In this document: positions 1-6,174 of the stretch, in pieces
Layout: the number at the start of each line of letters is the position of its first letter
Position numbering within the stretch: the first letter of the stretch is position 1
IMG/VR virus record: IMGVR_UViG_3300035698_013747
Location: 1 to 21,903 of that record
Length of the DNA: 21,903 nucleotides
Origin: a virus
Reading direction: 5' to 3' (one strand)
The notes under the pieces: model-generated
What the model was told of the DNA's origin: nothing
Database searches by the model: none
Seen by the model: the letters and a program-made list of their open reading frames with translations, nothing else
Translations under genes and position numbers: made by a program

Positions 1-37
1 AGAGTAGGAATATCTAGCAGCGTAAATGATTATAGAG

Positions 38-151
38 TCAAAAGCTGGGTGAGTGTTCATAAGATTCTAGAGGATTGGTGTCGTACTGATCGAGGTGTTC
101 CATAAGACTAACCCTTGGAAGCTCTCCCTGTGTTAATTCATATATTGTCAT
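38..151 (-). CDS. Possible 37-residue ORF downstream of tnpB
   Basis: An ATG-started frame of 37 codons ends in TGA. It begins with MTIYELTQGELPRV and is acidic with no membrane segment. It lies 46 bp after the tnpB stop on the same strand. Both the second full copy of the tnpB 3' repeat (95-114) and its shortened copy (53-64) fall inside it, where they encode SLMEH and SYEH. It could be a real small phage gene, or a chance frame over an RNA-coding or transposon-end region. No Shine-Dalgarno sequence precedes it and I do not recognise the peptide. Confidence 0.35.
   Translation of the reverse strand: MTIYELTQGELPRVSLMEHLDQYDTNPLESYEHSPSF
95..114. repeat. 20-bp direct repeat, second copy
   Basis: This is an exact copy of the 20 bases at 185-204. 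Read on the minus strand, each copy ends in TCTTATGGAACAC and is followed by a different sequence. Unlike the copy at tnpB, no comparable hairpin precedes this one. Confidence 0.9.
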
Positions 152-184
152 GTTTTCTTAGGTTCAAGTTTAAGGACCGTGTTC

Positions 185-204
185 GTGTTCCATAAGACTA
201 ACCC
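185..204. repeat. 20-bp direct repeat, copy overlapping the tnpB stop
   Basis: The sequence gtgttccataagactaaccc covers the tnpB stop codon (198-200). The same 20 bases recur at 95-114, exactly 90 bp away, and a shortened version (gtgttcataaga) lies at 53-64. The repeat abuts a hairpin inside the tnpB 3' end, with arms ccgaga (203-208) and tctcgg (215-220). Confidence 0.9.
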
Positions 205-330
205 GAGAAACTAATCTCGGTGCTTACTTCCTGCTTCATAGATAGTAATACATCCCTATCTCCACAGGCTTGAATTCCGGTAGAACCTACCGTATGTAAA
301 TGTTTTAGATTCATAGCAGCATTTAGATCT
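185..330 (-). ncRNA. Candidate omega-RNA scaffold at the tnpB 3' end
   Basis: In IS200/IS605-type elements the guide RNA scaffold (omega-RNA) overlaps the tnpB 3' end and runs to the right end of the element, followed by the guide. Here the last codons hold a 6-bp hairpin with a 6-nt loop (203-220), followed at once by the repeated motif TCTTATGGAACAC. The sequence after the motif, below about 184, would be the guide. The upstream boundary is a guess, I cannot compute the full fold, and no transcript evidence exists here. Confidence 0.3.
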
Positions 331-1361
331 CTGTCTAGAGAAAAGCTACATGAAAAACATGTAAACATTCTCTGACTAAGATCTAGAGACTCCCCCACTA
401 CACCACAGTTAGAACATTTCTTAGTAGAGGGAAAATACTTGTCTGCTATAACAATCTCTCTCCCATACCACCTAGCCTTGTATTCTATCATACCTCTAAA
501 CATACCAAAGCTAGCATCTCTGAGATTTCTATTTAGAGATTTTCCCATATCCCCAAACTTCAAATCTTCTAAGACTATAACTTGGTTCTCGCGTATAATC
601 TTAGTAGTAGCCTTATGTAAGGCATCTTTTCTGATGTTACTGATTCTATAATGTGTTTTTGCTATCTTCTTTCTTGATCTTTCTCTGTTTCTACTCCCTT
701 TCTGTTTTCTTGAATGTTGTCTTTGAACTCTTTTGAGTTTCTTTAGATTTCTTCTCAGGGCTTTAGGGTTCTTAAAATACTCCCTATTCGAGGTAATAGC
801 TAAATGTTTGATCCCCAGGTCTACTCCGACTACATTGGTATTCTTAGGAAGTTCTTCAATCTCTTCCTCTACTATACAAGAAACAAACCACCTATCTGCT
901 CTACCTGAGATAGTAGCAGAGATAATTCTCTTAGAGAGGTCAAGATAATTCTTCTCTTTGATTCTCACTAGACCAATGTTTGGGATCTTGATATGAGTAT
1001 TAGTTAACCAGGTACACCCCTGTAACCAGTAAGACTGTCTTGACCTATGTTTAGATTTAAAGTTAGGAAATTTACATCTCTTCTTGAAATAGTCTTTGAA
1101 GGCATCTCTACAATTAGTGAAAGCTCTATTAAGTGAACATGCAGAAACCTCATACAGCCATTTATACTCCTCTGTTCTTTTGAGCTCTAAGAATTTCTTA
1201 CCTAGATCAACTGAGTAATCCTTAGATTCAAGTTGTTTTTTGTATTCAGATAGATACCAGTTATAGACCCATCTAGCAGATCCCACATGTTTTTTGAACA
1301 TGGTTATCTGCTTTTTGTTAGGCTTGAGTTCTAACAGATAAGATTTATGGGTCTTACTCAT
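198..1361 (-). CDS. tnpB: TnpB (IS200/IS605 OrfB family) RNA-guided DNA nuclease
   Basis: This 387-residue protein has the usual TnpB length and architecture. It has an N-terminal wedge/helix-turn-helix-like region (residues 1-170), then a split RuvC nuclease. RuvC I is GVDLGIKHLAIT with Asp181, RuvC II is VLEDL with Glu265, and RuvC III is DRDLNAAMN with Asp345. A zinc finger uses Cys316, Cys319, Cys335 and Cys338, and the family-typical ACGD lies near the C-terminus. All catalytic and zinc residues are present, so it should be active. TnpB proteins are guided by an omega-RNA made from their own 3' end. The ATG lies 6 bp after the stop of the 132-residue gene, so the two are probably co-transcribed from the promoter at 1814-1842. 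I find no tnpA transposase and no left transposon end next to it, which suggests a solitary or domesticated copy. Confidence 0.95.
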   Translation of the reverse strand: MSKTHKSYLLELKPNKKQITMFKKHVGSARWVYNWYLSEYKKQLESKDYSVDLGKKFLELKRTEEYKWLYEVSACSLNRAFTNCRDAFKDYFKKRCKFPNFKSKHRSRQSYWLQGCTWLTNTHIKIPNIGLVRIKEKNYLDLSKRIISATISGRADRWFVSCIVEEEIEELPKNTNVVGVDLGIKHLAITSNREYFKNPKALRRNLKKLKRVQRQHSRKQKGSRNRERSRKKIAKTHYRISNIRKDALHKATTKIIRENQVIVLEDLKFGDMGKSLNRNLRDASFGMFRGMIEYKARWYGREIVIADKYFPSTKKCSNCGVVGESLDLSQRMFTCFSCSFSLDRDLNAAMNLKHLHTVGSTGIQACGDRDVLLSMKQEVSTEISFSG

Positions 1362-1367
1362 TTTCTC

Positions 1368-1766
1368 TTAATCTAACTCTTCTTCTGGTTGAACCCATCC
1401 TGAGTGTTTAAGAACATCAAAGAAGAATGGCTCATATTCTGGATGGTTCTCGAGGATCTGGGAATGGTCATCACATACTCCGTAAGGGAATCCTTCTACG
1501 TCTTCATCAGGATGATCAAAATATCCTTCTATCTTTGTGAAGAAGGGACGAAGGATATTATCGGAAGACCAATCACAAGTCTCATAGATAGGATAATCCA
1601 CTGACAAACTTCTAAATTCGCCACACCTTAAACCAGAATCTCCAGCTGAGGATAACATATCTGAAATCCTTCTTATATGTGAAGGCACATATTCAGAGTT
1701 GATCCGCAGGATATCAGTAGCTGGGACGTTTTCTATCTGGTCGAGAATAACTAGATTATATAACAT
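1368..1766 (-). CDS. Unknown acidic 132-residue protein, tnpB operon partner
   Basis: I do not recognise this protein. It begins MLYNLVILDQIENVPA, is strongly acidic throughout, and ends in an EEELD tail. It contains four cysteines and several His-Pro-Glu/Asp stretches (DHPDEDVEG near residue 87, NHPEYEPFF near 106). No membrane segment is visible. The ATG follows directly on the leader of promoter copy 1 (the bases before it are TTGTTGTT, with no Shine-Dalgarno). It is the first gene of a two-gene unit with tnpB 6 bp downstream. A role linked to TnpB, for example as a regulator or accessory protein, is only inferred from this position. It could equally be an unrelated early phage protein behind which tnpB landed. 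Confidence 0.8.
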   Translation of the reverse strand: MLYNLVILDQIENVPATDILRINSEYVPSHIRRISDMLSSAGDSGLRCGEFRSLSVDYPIYETCDWSSDNILRPFFTKIEGYFDHPDEDVEGFPYGVCDDHSQILENHPEYEPFFFDVLKHSGWVQPEEELD

Positions 1767-1813
1767 AACAACAATTTTCTAACAACTAACAGCCCTGCCA
1801 TAACAACAAATAA

Positions 1814-1842
1814 ACTATACCTTACATTTGAGTGAAAGTAAA
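1814..1842 (-). promoter_or_regulatory. Sigma70-like promoter, copy 1 (132-aa gene and tnpB)
   Basis: Read on the minus strand there is a -35 box TTTACT (1842-1837), a 17-bp spacer and a -10 box TATAGT (1819-1814). It lies within a longer conserved block that starts CTACTTTACTTTCA. Downstream to 1767 runs a leader, containing GGGCTGTTAGTTGTTAGAAA and ending TTGTTGTT before the ATG, that is nearly identical in copy 3 (13826-13870). The block is shared by three places in the window, which makes the call stronger than a single match would. Confidence 0.78.
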
Positions 1843-1844
1843 GT

Positions 1845-1915
1845 AGAAAAAGGTCAGCTCGTCAAGGAGGTAGGGATGGGGAATCCCGTTGAAGAAACGA
1901 AGCTGACCTTTTTCT
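1845..1915. terminator. 71-nt hairpin, likely bidirectional terminator
   Basis: A perfect 15-bp outer stem pairs 1845-1859 with 1901-1915 (core aaaaaggtcagct with agctgaccttttt). Inside it, cgt pairs with acg, caa with ttg, and gggat (1873-1877) with atccc (1883-1887). T-runs close the stem on both strands, so it can terminate transcription in either direction. On the minus strand it ends just as promoter copy 1 begins, insulating the tnpB unit from the 49-residue gene. The outer loop is unusually large and structured for a plain terminator, and the sizes and loop motifs match its neighbour at 1925-1995. Confidence 0.7.
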
Positions 1916-1924
1916 TAAATTGAA

Positions 1925-1995
1925 TTGGGGTGTTAGTGGTAGGGAAGACACAGAGGCAGGGGAGAACCTCTGTGAAGAACTCACTAACACCCCAA
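1925..1995. other. 71-nt two-part hairpin element (structured RNA or cruciform)
   Basis: A perfect 14-bp stem pairs ttggggtgttagtg (1925-1938) with cactaacaccccaa (1982-1995). An inner 8-bp stem pairs cacagagg (1949-1956) with cctctgtg (1967-1974). Asymmetric internal loops of 10 and 7 nt lie between them. There is no T-run, so it is not a canonical terminator. Its minus-strand 5' arm contains the stop of the 49-residue gene. It has the same length as the adjacent 1845-1915 element, and the + strand shares ggtaggga early and tgaagaa late although the stems differ. It may be a processed or protective 3' RNA structure, or a protein-binding site. Confidence 0.55.
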
Positions 1996-2133
1996 AGTCT
2001 CATTGGAAATATGCCTCTTCCTAAGAAGTGGATGTGCAGTAGTGAGTGTCCTAGGATCTACCTGATTAAGGATATAGTTGACAACTCCTATTGAGATAAC
2101 GACCACTAACAAATATACAAATGTTTTCTTCAC
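1984..2133 (-). CDS. Small membrane protein (49 residues, GTG start)
   Basis: A GTG-started frame of 49 codons ends in TAG. The peptide begins MKKTFVYLLVVVISIGVV: two lysines, then a hydrophobic segment to about residue 21. A polar, partly basic tail follows (LLRKRHISNETLGC), so it should be a signal-anchored membrane protein. It lies about 33 bp behind the -10 box of promoter copy 2 and ends inside a hairpin stem, so promoter, gene and 3' structure form a complete unit. I recognise no family. The GTG start is the first in frame after the promoter and no Shine-Dalgarno is present. Confidence 0.6.
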   Translation of the reverse strand: MKKTFVYLLVVVISIGVVNYILNQVDPRTLTTAHPLLRKRHISNETLGC

Positions 2134-2165
2134 AGATTTACAAATTTACAGCCCTAACAATTTCT

Positions 2166-2194
2166 ACTATCGTTTACTTCTGATTAAAAGTAAA
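2166..2194 (-). promoter_or_regulatory. Sigma70-like promoter, copy 2 (49-aa gene)
   Basis: On the minus strand there is TTTACT (2194-2189), a 17-bp spacer and GATAGT (2171-2166), with the same upstream TTTTCTAC as copies 1 and 3. The downstream transcript keeps TTGTTAGGGCTGT and then diverges. It sits between the stop of the 87-residue gene (2215) and the GTG of the 49-residue gene (2133). Confidence 0.72.
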
Positions 2195-2214
2195 GTAGAA
2201 AACATTGAAAAGAA

Positions 2215-2478
2215 TTACACCATCCCAAATATAGTGCGCGAAGGGGATTCATATTCTATTTCTATTACAAGTGATCCGGTAGGATGCCAATCTTCTTCGT
2301 CGTCAACTGATTTGAATTCTCCGAATTCACTCAGAACTCCGGAGATCTCTCCCCTAGAAGTCATGCGAACAGAATACTCATCAAAAGGAATACGAAGAAA
2401 TAAGAACCCGTGACCATTGGAATTCTCCTTGATCAGTGAATTAATACCACCAACTTTTCCTTCTCGTATCTTTCTCAT
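2215..2478 (-). CDS. Unknown 87-residue protein
   Basis: I do not recognise this protein. It starts MRKIREGKVGGINSLIKEN and has a mixed, probably beta-rich composition (GFLFLRIPFDEYSVRM, SLVIEIEYESPS), with an acidic stretch VDDEEDW near residue 60. It has no membrane segment. Its ATG overlaps the stop of the 172-residue gene by ATGA, so translation is likely coupled. It is the last gene of the long replication transcript before promoter copy 2. Confidence 0.75.
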   Translation of the reverse strand: MRKIREGKVGGINSLIKENSNGHGFLFLRIPFDEYSVRMTSRGEISGVLSEFGEFKSVDDEEDWHPTGSLVIEIEYESPSRTIFGMV

Positions 2479-2993
2479 TTCTGCCCTACAATATCATCTT
2501 GATTTCCTTGAGTCTCAGTGAGATTCCTATAGACATCTCCCATGGCTTCGTGAGCTGAACCTGATAACGGTGCCCCATGTTTATCAACAAACGGCTGCAT
2601 TGATGATGTAAGAGATGCTCCATCTTCCATTCGAGCCTTTACCTCTATTAAGAAATCAGTAAGAGCATCATCCATTACTTCTGGATAATTGAATCCATTG
2701 GGATTATCTGATGGATCAGTAGTCGCAGCTCCATGAAATTGATTAGGAGACAAGTTCACAATTAGACTATGAGCATTGGAGATAATCATCTTCTTTATCT
2801 CATCCCAGATCTCCTGGGGAGTCATGACCTGGAGAACATTCCATCGTCCTTGAGATTTGGTGTAATTTATTGACTCGTTGAACCCAATTGCAAGGCTGTG
2901 CTTGAAATGCTTCTTAAGCTCTTCGCGTGGACCAGCCTTGATAATGATATTAGGACCCTTGCCCCCACTGAATTTCCCGTCATCTTTTGCCAT
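2475..2993 (-). CDS. Unknown 172-residue protein
   Basis: I do not recognise this protein. It begins MAKDDGKFSGGKGPNIIIKAG, a Gly/Lys-rich flexible N-terminus. Helical segments follow (EELKKHFKHSLAIGF near residue 24, PQEIWDEIKKMIISNAHSLI near 59), and the C-terminus is polar. It has no signal peptide or membrane segment. It starts at ATG just after the stop of the small membrane protein at 2995 and overlaps the next gene by ATGA, so it is part of the polymerase operon. The flexible start and helical body would fit a DNA- or protein-binding structural role, but this is a guess. Confidence 0.8.
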   Translation of the reverse strand: MAKDDGKFSGGKGPNIIIKAGPREELKKHFKHSLAIGFNESINYTKSQGRWNVLQVMTPQEIWDEIKKMIISNAHSLIVNLSPNQFHGAATTDPSDNPNGFNYPEVMDDALTDFLIEVKARMEDGASLTSSMQPFVDKHGAPLSGSAHEAMGDVYRNLTETQGNQDDIVGQK

Positions 2994-2994
2994 A

Positions 2995-3225
2995 TTAATT
3001 TACTTTGATTACCTGTTTTATGTCTGCTCCTCGCATAAATATGTAGAATTGATGTTTCCCATGCCAGTATTCCTTGACCTGGAAATAATCAGCAGATTCT
3101 AAGTCCCTTACCTTACCCGAAGACATAGGAGACGGATCTAATGCTTTAGAAAAACAAATAGAAGAAATACAAGAAACAGCCAATACCGTTATAAATACAA
3201 ACCCAAAGAATCGTTTATTTATCAT
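2995..3225 (-). CDS. Small exported or membrane-anchored protein (76 residues)
   Basis: I choose the ATG at 3225 because it forms an ATGA overlap with the upstream stop. A TTG at 3246 would add seven residues and spoil the signal. The protein begins MINKRFFGFVFITVLAVSC: a basic start and a hydrophobic core ending at a cysteine near residue 19. This is a signal peptide or signal anchor. LAVSC is only a poor lipobox. The remaining 57 residues are soluble and aromatic-rich (YFQVKEYWHGKHQFYIFM). A spanin-type lipoprotein is possible but not supported by neighbours. No family is recognised. Confidence 0.75.
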   Translation of the reverse strand: MINKRFFGFVFITVLAVSCISSICFSKALDPSPMSSGKVRDLESADYFQVKEYWHGKHQFYIFMRGADIKQVIKVN

Positions 3226-3449
3226 AACATCTTTCCAAATTTCCAACCAGTGTAACCCCTATAATTTTTGACCCGGACTAATTCAGCCATACACCCAACA
3301 TTGAGAGTAGGTGGTCTAGTCACCATAGAAGGAGTTCCTAGCTCAAGAACAACTGATTCAGTCGTTCTCCCCACACCTAGGAAATAGAAAATCTTGGAAT
3401 TTTCAATCTTCTCTAATTTCACAGATATACTCGAAAACGTAAGACCCAT
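3222..3449 (-). CDS. Unknown 75-residue protein after DNA polymerase
   Basis: The start is uncertain. The ATG at 3449 lies 13 bp after the polymerase stop and gives 75 residues beginning MGLTFSSISVKLEKIENSK. The ATGs at 3488 and 3524 would overlap the polymerase gene by 26 and 62 bp. The protein looks like a small beta-rich domain (KIFYFLGVGRTTESVVLELG) with a basic C-terminus (VKNYRGYTGWKFGKML). It overlaps the signal-peptide gene downstream by ATGA. No family is recognised. Confidence 0.65.
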   Translation of the reverse strand: MGLTFSSISVKLEKIENSKIFYFLGVGRTTESVVLELGTPSMVTRPPTLNVGCMAELVRVKNYRGYTGWKFGKML

Positions 3450-3462
3450 TCTTAAAATAACG

Positions 3463-6168
3463 TCAAAGGTTGATAGATGGCTTGGCATCAGCCCAAATCT
3501 TTTCCAATGCTGGGTAGGGATCATATCCTGGTGTATCCTTCCCTCTCATGAGACAGGTATTGAACGGAACTACTCCAAGTGTTTCTCCCCAAGGGCAATA
3601 GACATCTAAATCTCCAGCTAAGTCACAACAAATCCAAGGATAGTTATCATGATCCCAATAACTGTGAAGCATGGCATATCCCATAGAAATTGCACATCTA
3701 TCTAATTCCTCGGAAGGACAATCAACCATAAATGCATCATGAATATCATTAATGATGACAGCTTTAGATACATACCCAGAATCAATAATATTTTTCTGAA
3801 ACCAAGACATCCCCTTAGAAACCCACATATGTGAATCTCCTTGAACTGGAGCATTAATGGCTTCTCGTAATGCCTTGTGTTGCCACATAGGATCAGAATT
3901 CCAAACGTCGGGAACTCGCCTAATCAATCCGAAGAGAGAAAGTGTAAATCCCTTAGCACTAGCCCACTCTTTGACTGAAGGATGCCACTCTTTTGTAAAC
4001 TCTGGGAATGTGTCATCCCAAGCTTTGATACGGACTCTCATCTCCTCCTCATCAACTCCGTATTGTTTGGCGATGGCTTTATACCCTCGACCATACTGCC
4101 GGCCCAGTGTGACGAATTTACCATTTGTTCTCTCCTGCTTAGTAACATCCTCTGGAGCTTTGTTCATCACAATAGCAGTACCAGCAGTATGTACATCTAA
4201 GCCTGACGCAAATGCCTTAACTAAATTATGCTTCTGTGCTCTCTCTAGATAGTAATCCCGGTTCTTTTTATGGAAGGCATTATCGAAGGCAGAAACCATT
4301 CCATGCTTAGAAGCCATAACAGCAGGAGCAGCAATGGAATGAATGCACGCAAATCTAACCTCAGCAGCTTGACCATCAATCTGAAGAAGATAACCTCTGG
4401 TAGTTGGAGTATGGATGTTGAATCTAGAGGTATATAGATTCCGAATTCGTTTAGATTTCTCGATCTTCTGAAGATTCTCGCCAGTAAAAGAGCTTGTCCC
4501 TTCTGCATCATCAGCATTCCGACAAGAATATCTACCTGTAGCAGTTCCATGAGTTAGGAAAGAAGGATGGGAGAATCCATCTCGAGTCTTAGCAGCATTG
4601 CTACAAACTGGCAGAATGAAATTGGCTAGATCATACTTAATCTTTTGATACAACCTAAGACTCCTAATAAGCCTCCAGACAACTTTGTATTCAGTTTCCC
4701 TGAGCTGGTTCTCGTGGAAGTCTAATGTCTCCTCTGTGACCTTCTGTTCCTTCTTCTTCTCGGTCCTACCATACTTCTCAGGATATGGAAGTCCTAGCAC
4801 ATCATAAAGGAGATGACGAATCTGTGCAGTAGATCCACAATTGAATTCTGTTCTCTTCTTCAGAGAGGCAATCATCTTGACATACATAGAAGATCCTTTG
4901 ATCGGGATCTTCTTCCGTTCTCCTATAATTTGAGCAGCTTTCTTGTTAGTGATATCTACTATGTATGGATTGCTCTTGATATGCTGTTCAATACGAACTA
5001 TCTTCTCCTTGCTTTGTCTAGCGTATCTCTCAGCATATGGGAGATTAGCCTGGATTCCGTTCCTATCCAGAATAGCAGCATTTGCCGTATTAGGAATCAT
5101 AACTGCTTTATACAACTGATACATATCGATATGGTAGAATTCAGAATTCTTTACCATTCTAGATTTGTATTCATGGAATAGTTGGAAAGTTGCATCTGTG
5201 TCAAAACAGTTGTATTCCAAGACTGTCTTCAATTCCATCTCGATGAGAGATTTGGTACTGATAGCCCAGTCTCTCCATTTGAGATCTATCCGAGCACAAG
5301 GCTTGAGACCATATCTACCCTTGGCATTTTCATCCAAGGTATATTTCATGATCATCGTATCTTCAATACGATTAACTGTATCTTGAAAAGTAGGACACAT
5401 TGAGATACCAAGACCCAGCTCAAGACCTATCTTATCAAATTTTAGTATGTTATGTCCGATCCAAGTAAACTGAGGGTCTGAAAGAACCTTTCTCAATAAA
5501 TCCCATACCTCTTCATGGTCTGGAAGATCTCTTCGTATTTCAGATTGAGGATGATTGAGACCAAACGCAAATGCCTCATTATTCTTAGAAGTAAACGAAA
5601 TACTTAGGAGATCAAATTTCTTATGATAAGGAGGATAGGAAGTTGTCTCGATATCAACAGACCAATGGGTAGCATTATAGATAATGGTTGATAGAAAGTT
5701 AACAATATCAGCTCGTTGAAGAAGAAGGTTGTAATTCTTCCCAGTCAACATATCCACTGGAGAATCTAGTAGATTAGAAATCTTAGCTAGGTGGGAACAA
5801 AACTCTTGAATATCTTCATCTGTATTTAACTCCCCAGGAAGCTCCATAACAGAGATACAAGAACACCCAGGAAGAGGTGTCCAGAAGTCTACAAATATAT
5901 AAGGGTGTAAAGCTCCCCCTAACGATAGAATAAATCGTGGAGAACAGTCCTCGACAACTTGGGAGACGAATGAGACGATATCCTCCGCAGCTATCTTCTG
6001 CTTTTCAGGAGAGAGATAGACATATCGAATCTTATGTTTCTTAGAGAATTCAACTCCAGATAGAAGTTTGAGTAGGAGAGATTTCTGGAGAGATTTATCA
6101 ATACAATCAGGAAGAACTACGACTAGGTCAGGGATATGAGAACCTTCAAAAACATCAGTAAGAAGCAT
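3463..6168 (-). CDS. polA: Family A DNA polymerase with 3'-5' exonuclease
   Basis: This 901-residue replicative polymerase has an unassigned N-terminal region (1-160), a proofreading exonuclease domain (about 165-340) and the polymerase domain (about 350-880). Exonuclease motifs: D172-I-E174 (Exo I), HNILKFD with Asp245 (Exo II), YNCFD with Tyr319 and Asp323 (Exo III). Polymerase motifs: TGRYSCR at 543-549, motif A with catalytic Asp598 (DGQAAEVRF), motif B (O-helix) R680-x3-K684 to Y692-G693, and motif C H810-D811-A812. All core catalytic residues are there. Two points are unusual. The residue equivalent to E. coli Phe762 is Leu688, and motif C has Ala812 where Glu is usual. It lies 6 bp after the DUF1599-like gene and downstream of helicase and primase, so it should replicate the phage genome. 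Confidence 0.97.
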   Translation of the reverse strand: MLLTDVFEGSHIPDLVVVLPDCIDKSLQKSLLLKLLSGVEFSKKHKIRYVYLSPEKQKIAAEDIVSFVSQVVEDCSPRFILSLGGALHPYIFVDFWTPLPGCSCISVMELPGELNTDEDIQEFCSHLAKISNLLDSPVDMLTGKNYNLLLQRADIVNFLSTIIYNATHWSVDIETTSYPPYHKKFDLLSISFTSKNNEAFAFGLNHPQSEIRRDLPDHEEVWDLLRKVLSDPQFTWIGHNILKFDKIGLELGLGISMCPTFQDTVNRIEDTMIMKYTLDENAKGRYGLKPCARIDLKWRDWAISTKSLIEMELKTVLEYNCFDTDATFQLFHEYKSRMVKNSEFYHIDMYQLYKAVMIPNTANAAILDRNGIQANLPYAERYARQSKEKIVRIEQHIKSNPYIVDITNKKAAQIIGERKKIPIKGSSMYVKMIASLKKRTEFNCGSTAQIRHLLYDVLGLPYPEKYGRTEKKKEQKVTEETLDFHENQLRETEYKVVWRLIRSLRLYQKIKYDLANFILPVCSNAAKTRDGFSHPSFLTHGTATGRYSCRNADDAEGTSSFTGENLQKIEKSKRIRNLYTSRFNIHTPTTRGYLLQIDGQAAEVRFACIHSIAAPAVMASKHGMVSAFDNAFHKKNRDYYLERAQKHNLVKAFASGLDVHTAGTAIVMNKAPEDVTKQERTNGKFVTLGRQYGRGYKAIAKQYGVDEEEMRVRIKAWDDTFPEFTKEWHPSVKEWASAKGFTLSLFGLIRRVPDVWNSDPMWQHKALREAINAPVQGDSHMWVSKGMSWFQKNIIDSGYVSKAVIINDIHDAFMVDCPSEELDRCAISMGYAMLHSYWDHDNYPWICCDLAGDLDVYCPWGETLGVVPFNTCLMRGKDTPGYDPYPALEKIWADAKPSINL

Positions 6169-6174
6169 ATACTT

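Noticed and set aside
53-204. CRISPR array suggested by the repeated motif
   Set aside because: Only two exact copies plus a degenerate one exist, with unequal spacing (90 and about 42 bp) and one overlapping tnpB. No array-like regularity and no cas genes.
1-1766. Complete IS200/IS605 insertion sequence
   Set aside because: No tnpA, no left-end hairpin between 1361 and 1368, and the preceding gene and promoter are phage-type. Only a tnpB gene with a possible right end is supported.
2078-2413. 111-residue + strand reading frame across promoter copy 2
   Set aside because: It runs antisense through the 49-residue gene, the promoter and the 87-residue gene; its composition is that of a shadow frame.
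3222-3524. Longer 100-residue form of the gene after DNA polymerase
   Set aside because: It would overlap the polymerase by 62 bp; other junctions in this genome overlap by only a few bases, so the ATG at 3449 is preferred.
3857-4252. 131-residue + strand reading frame
   Set aside because: Antisense to the catalytic core of DNA polymerase, whose motifs are clear on the minus strand. No promoter or start signal and no recognisable protein.
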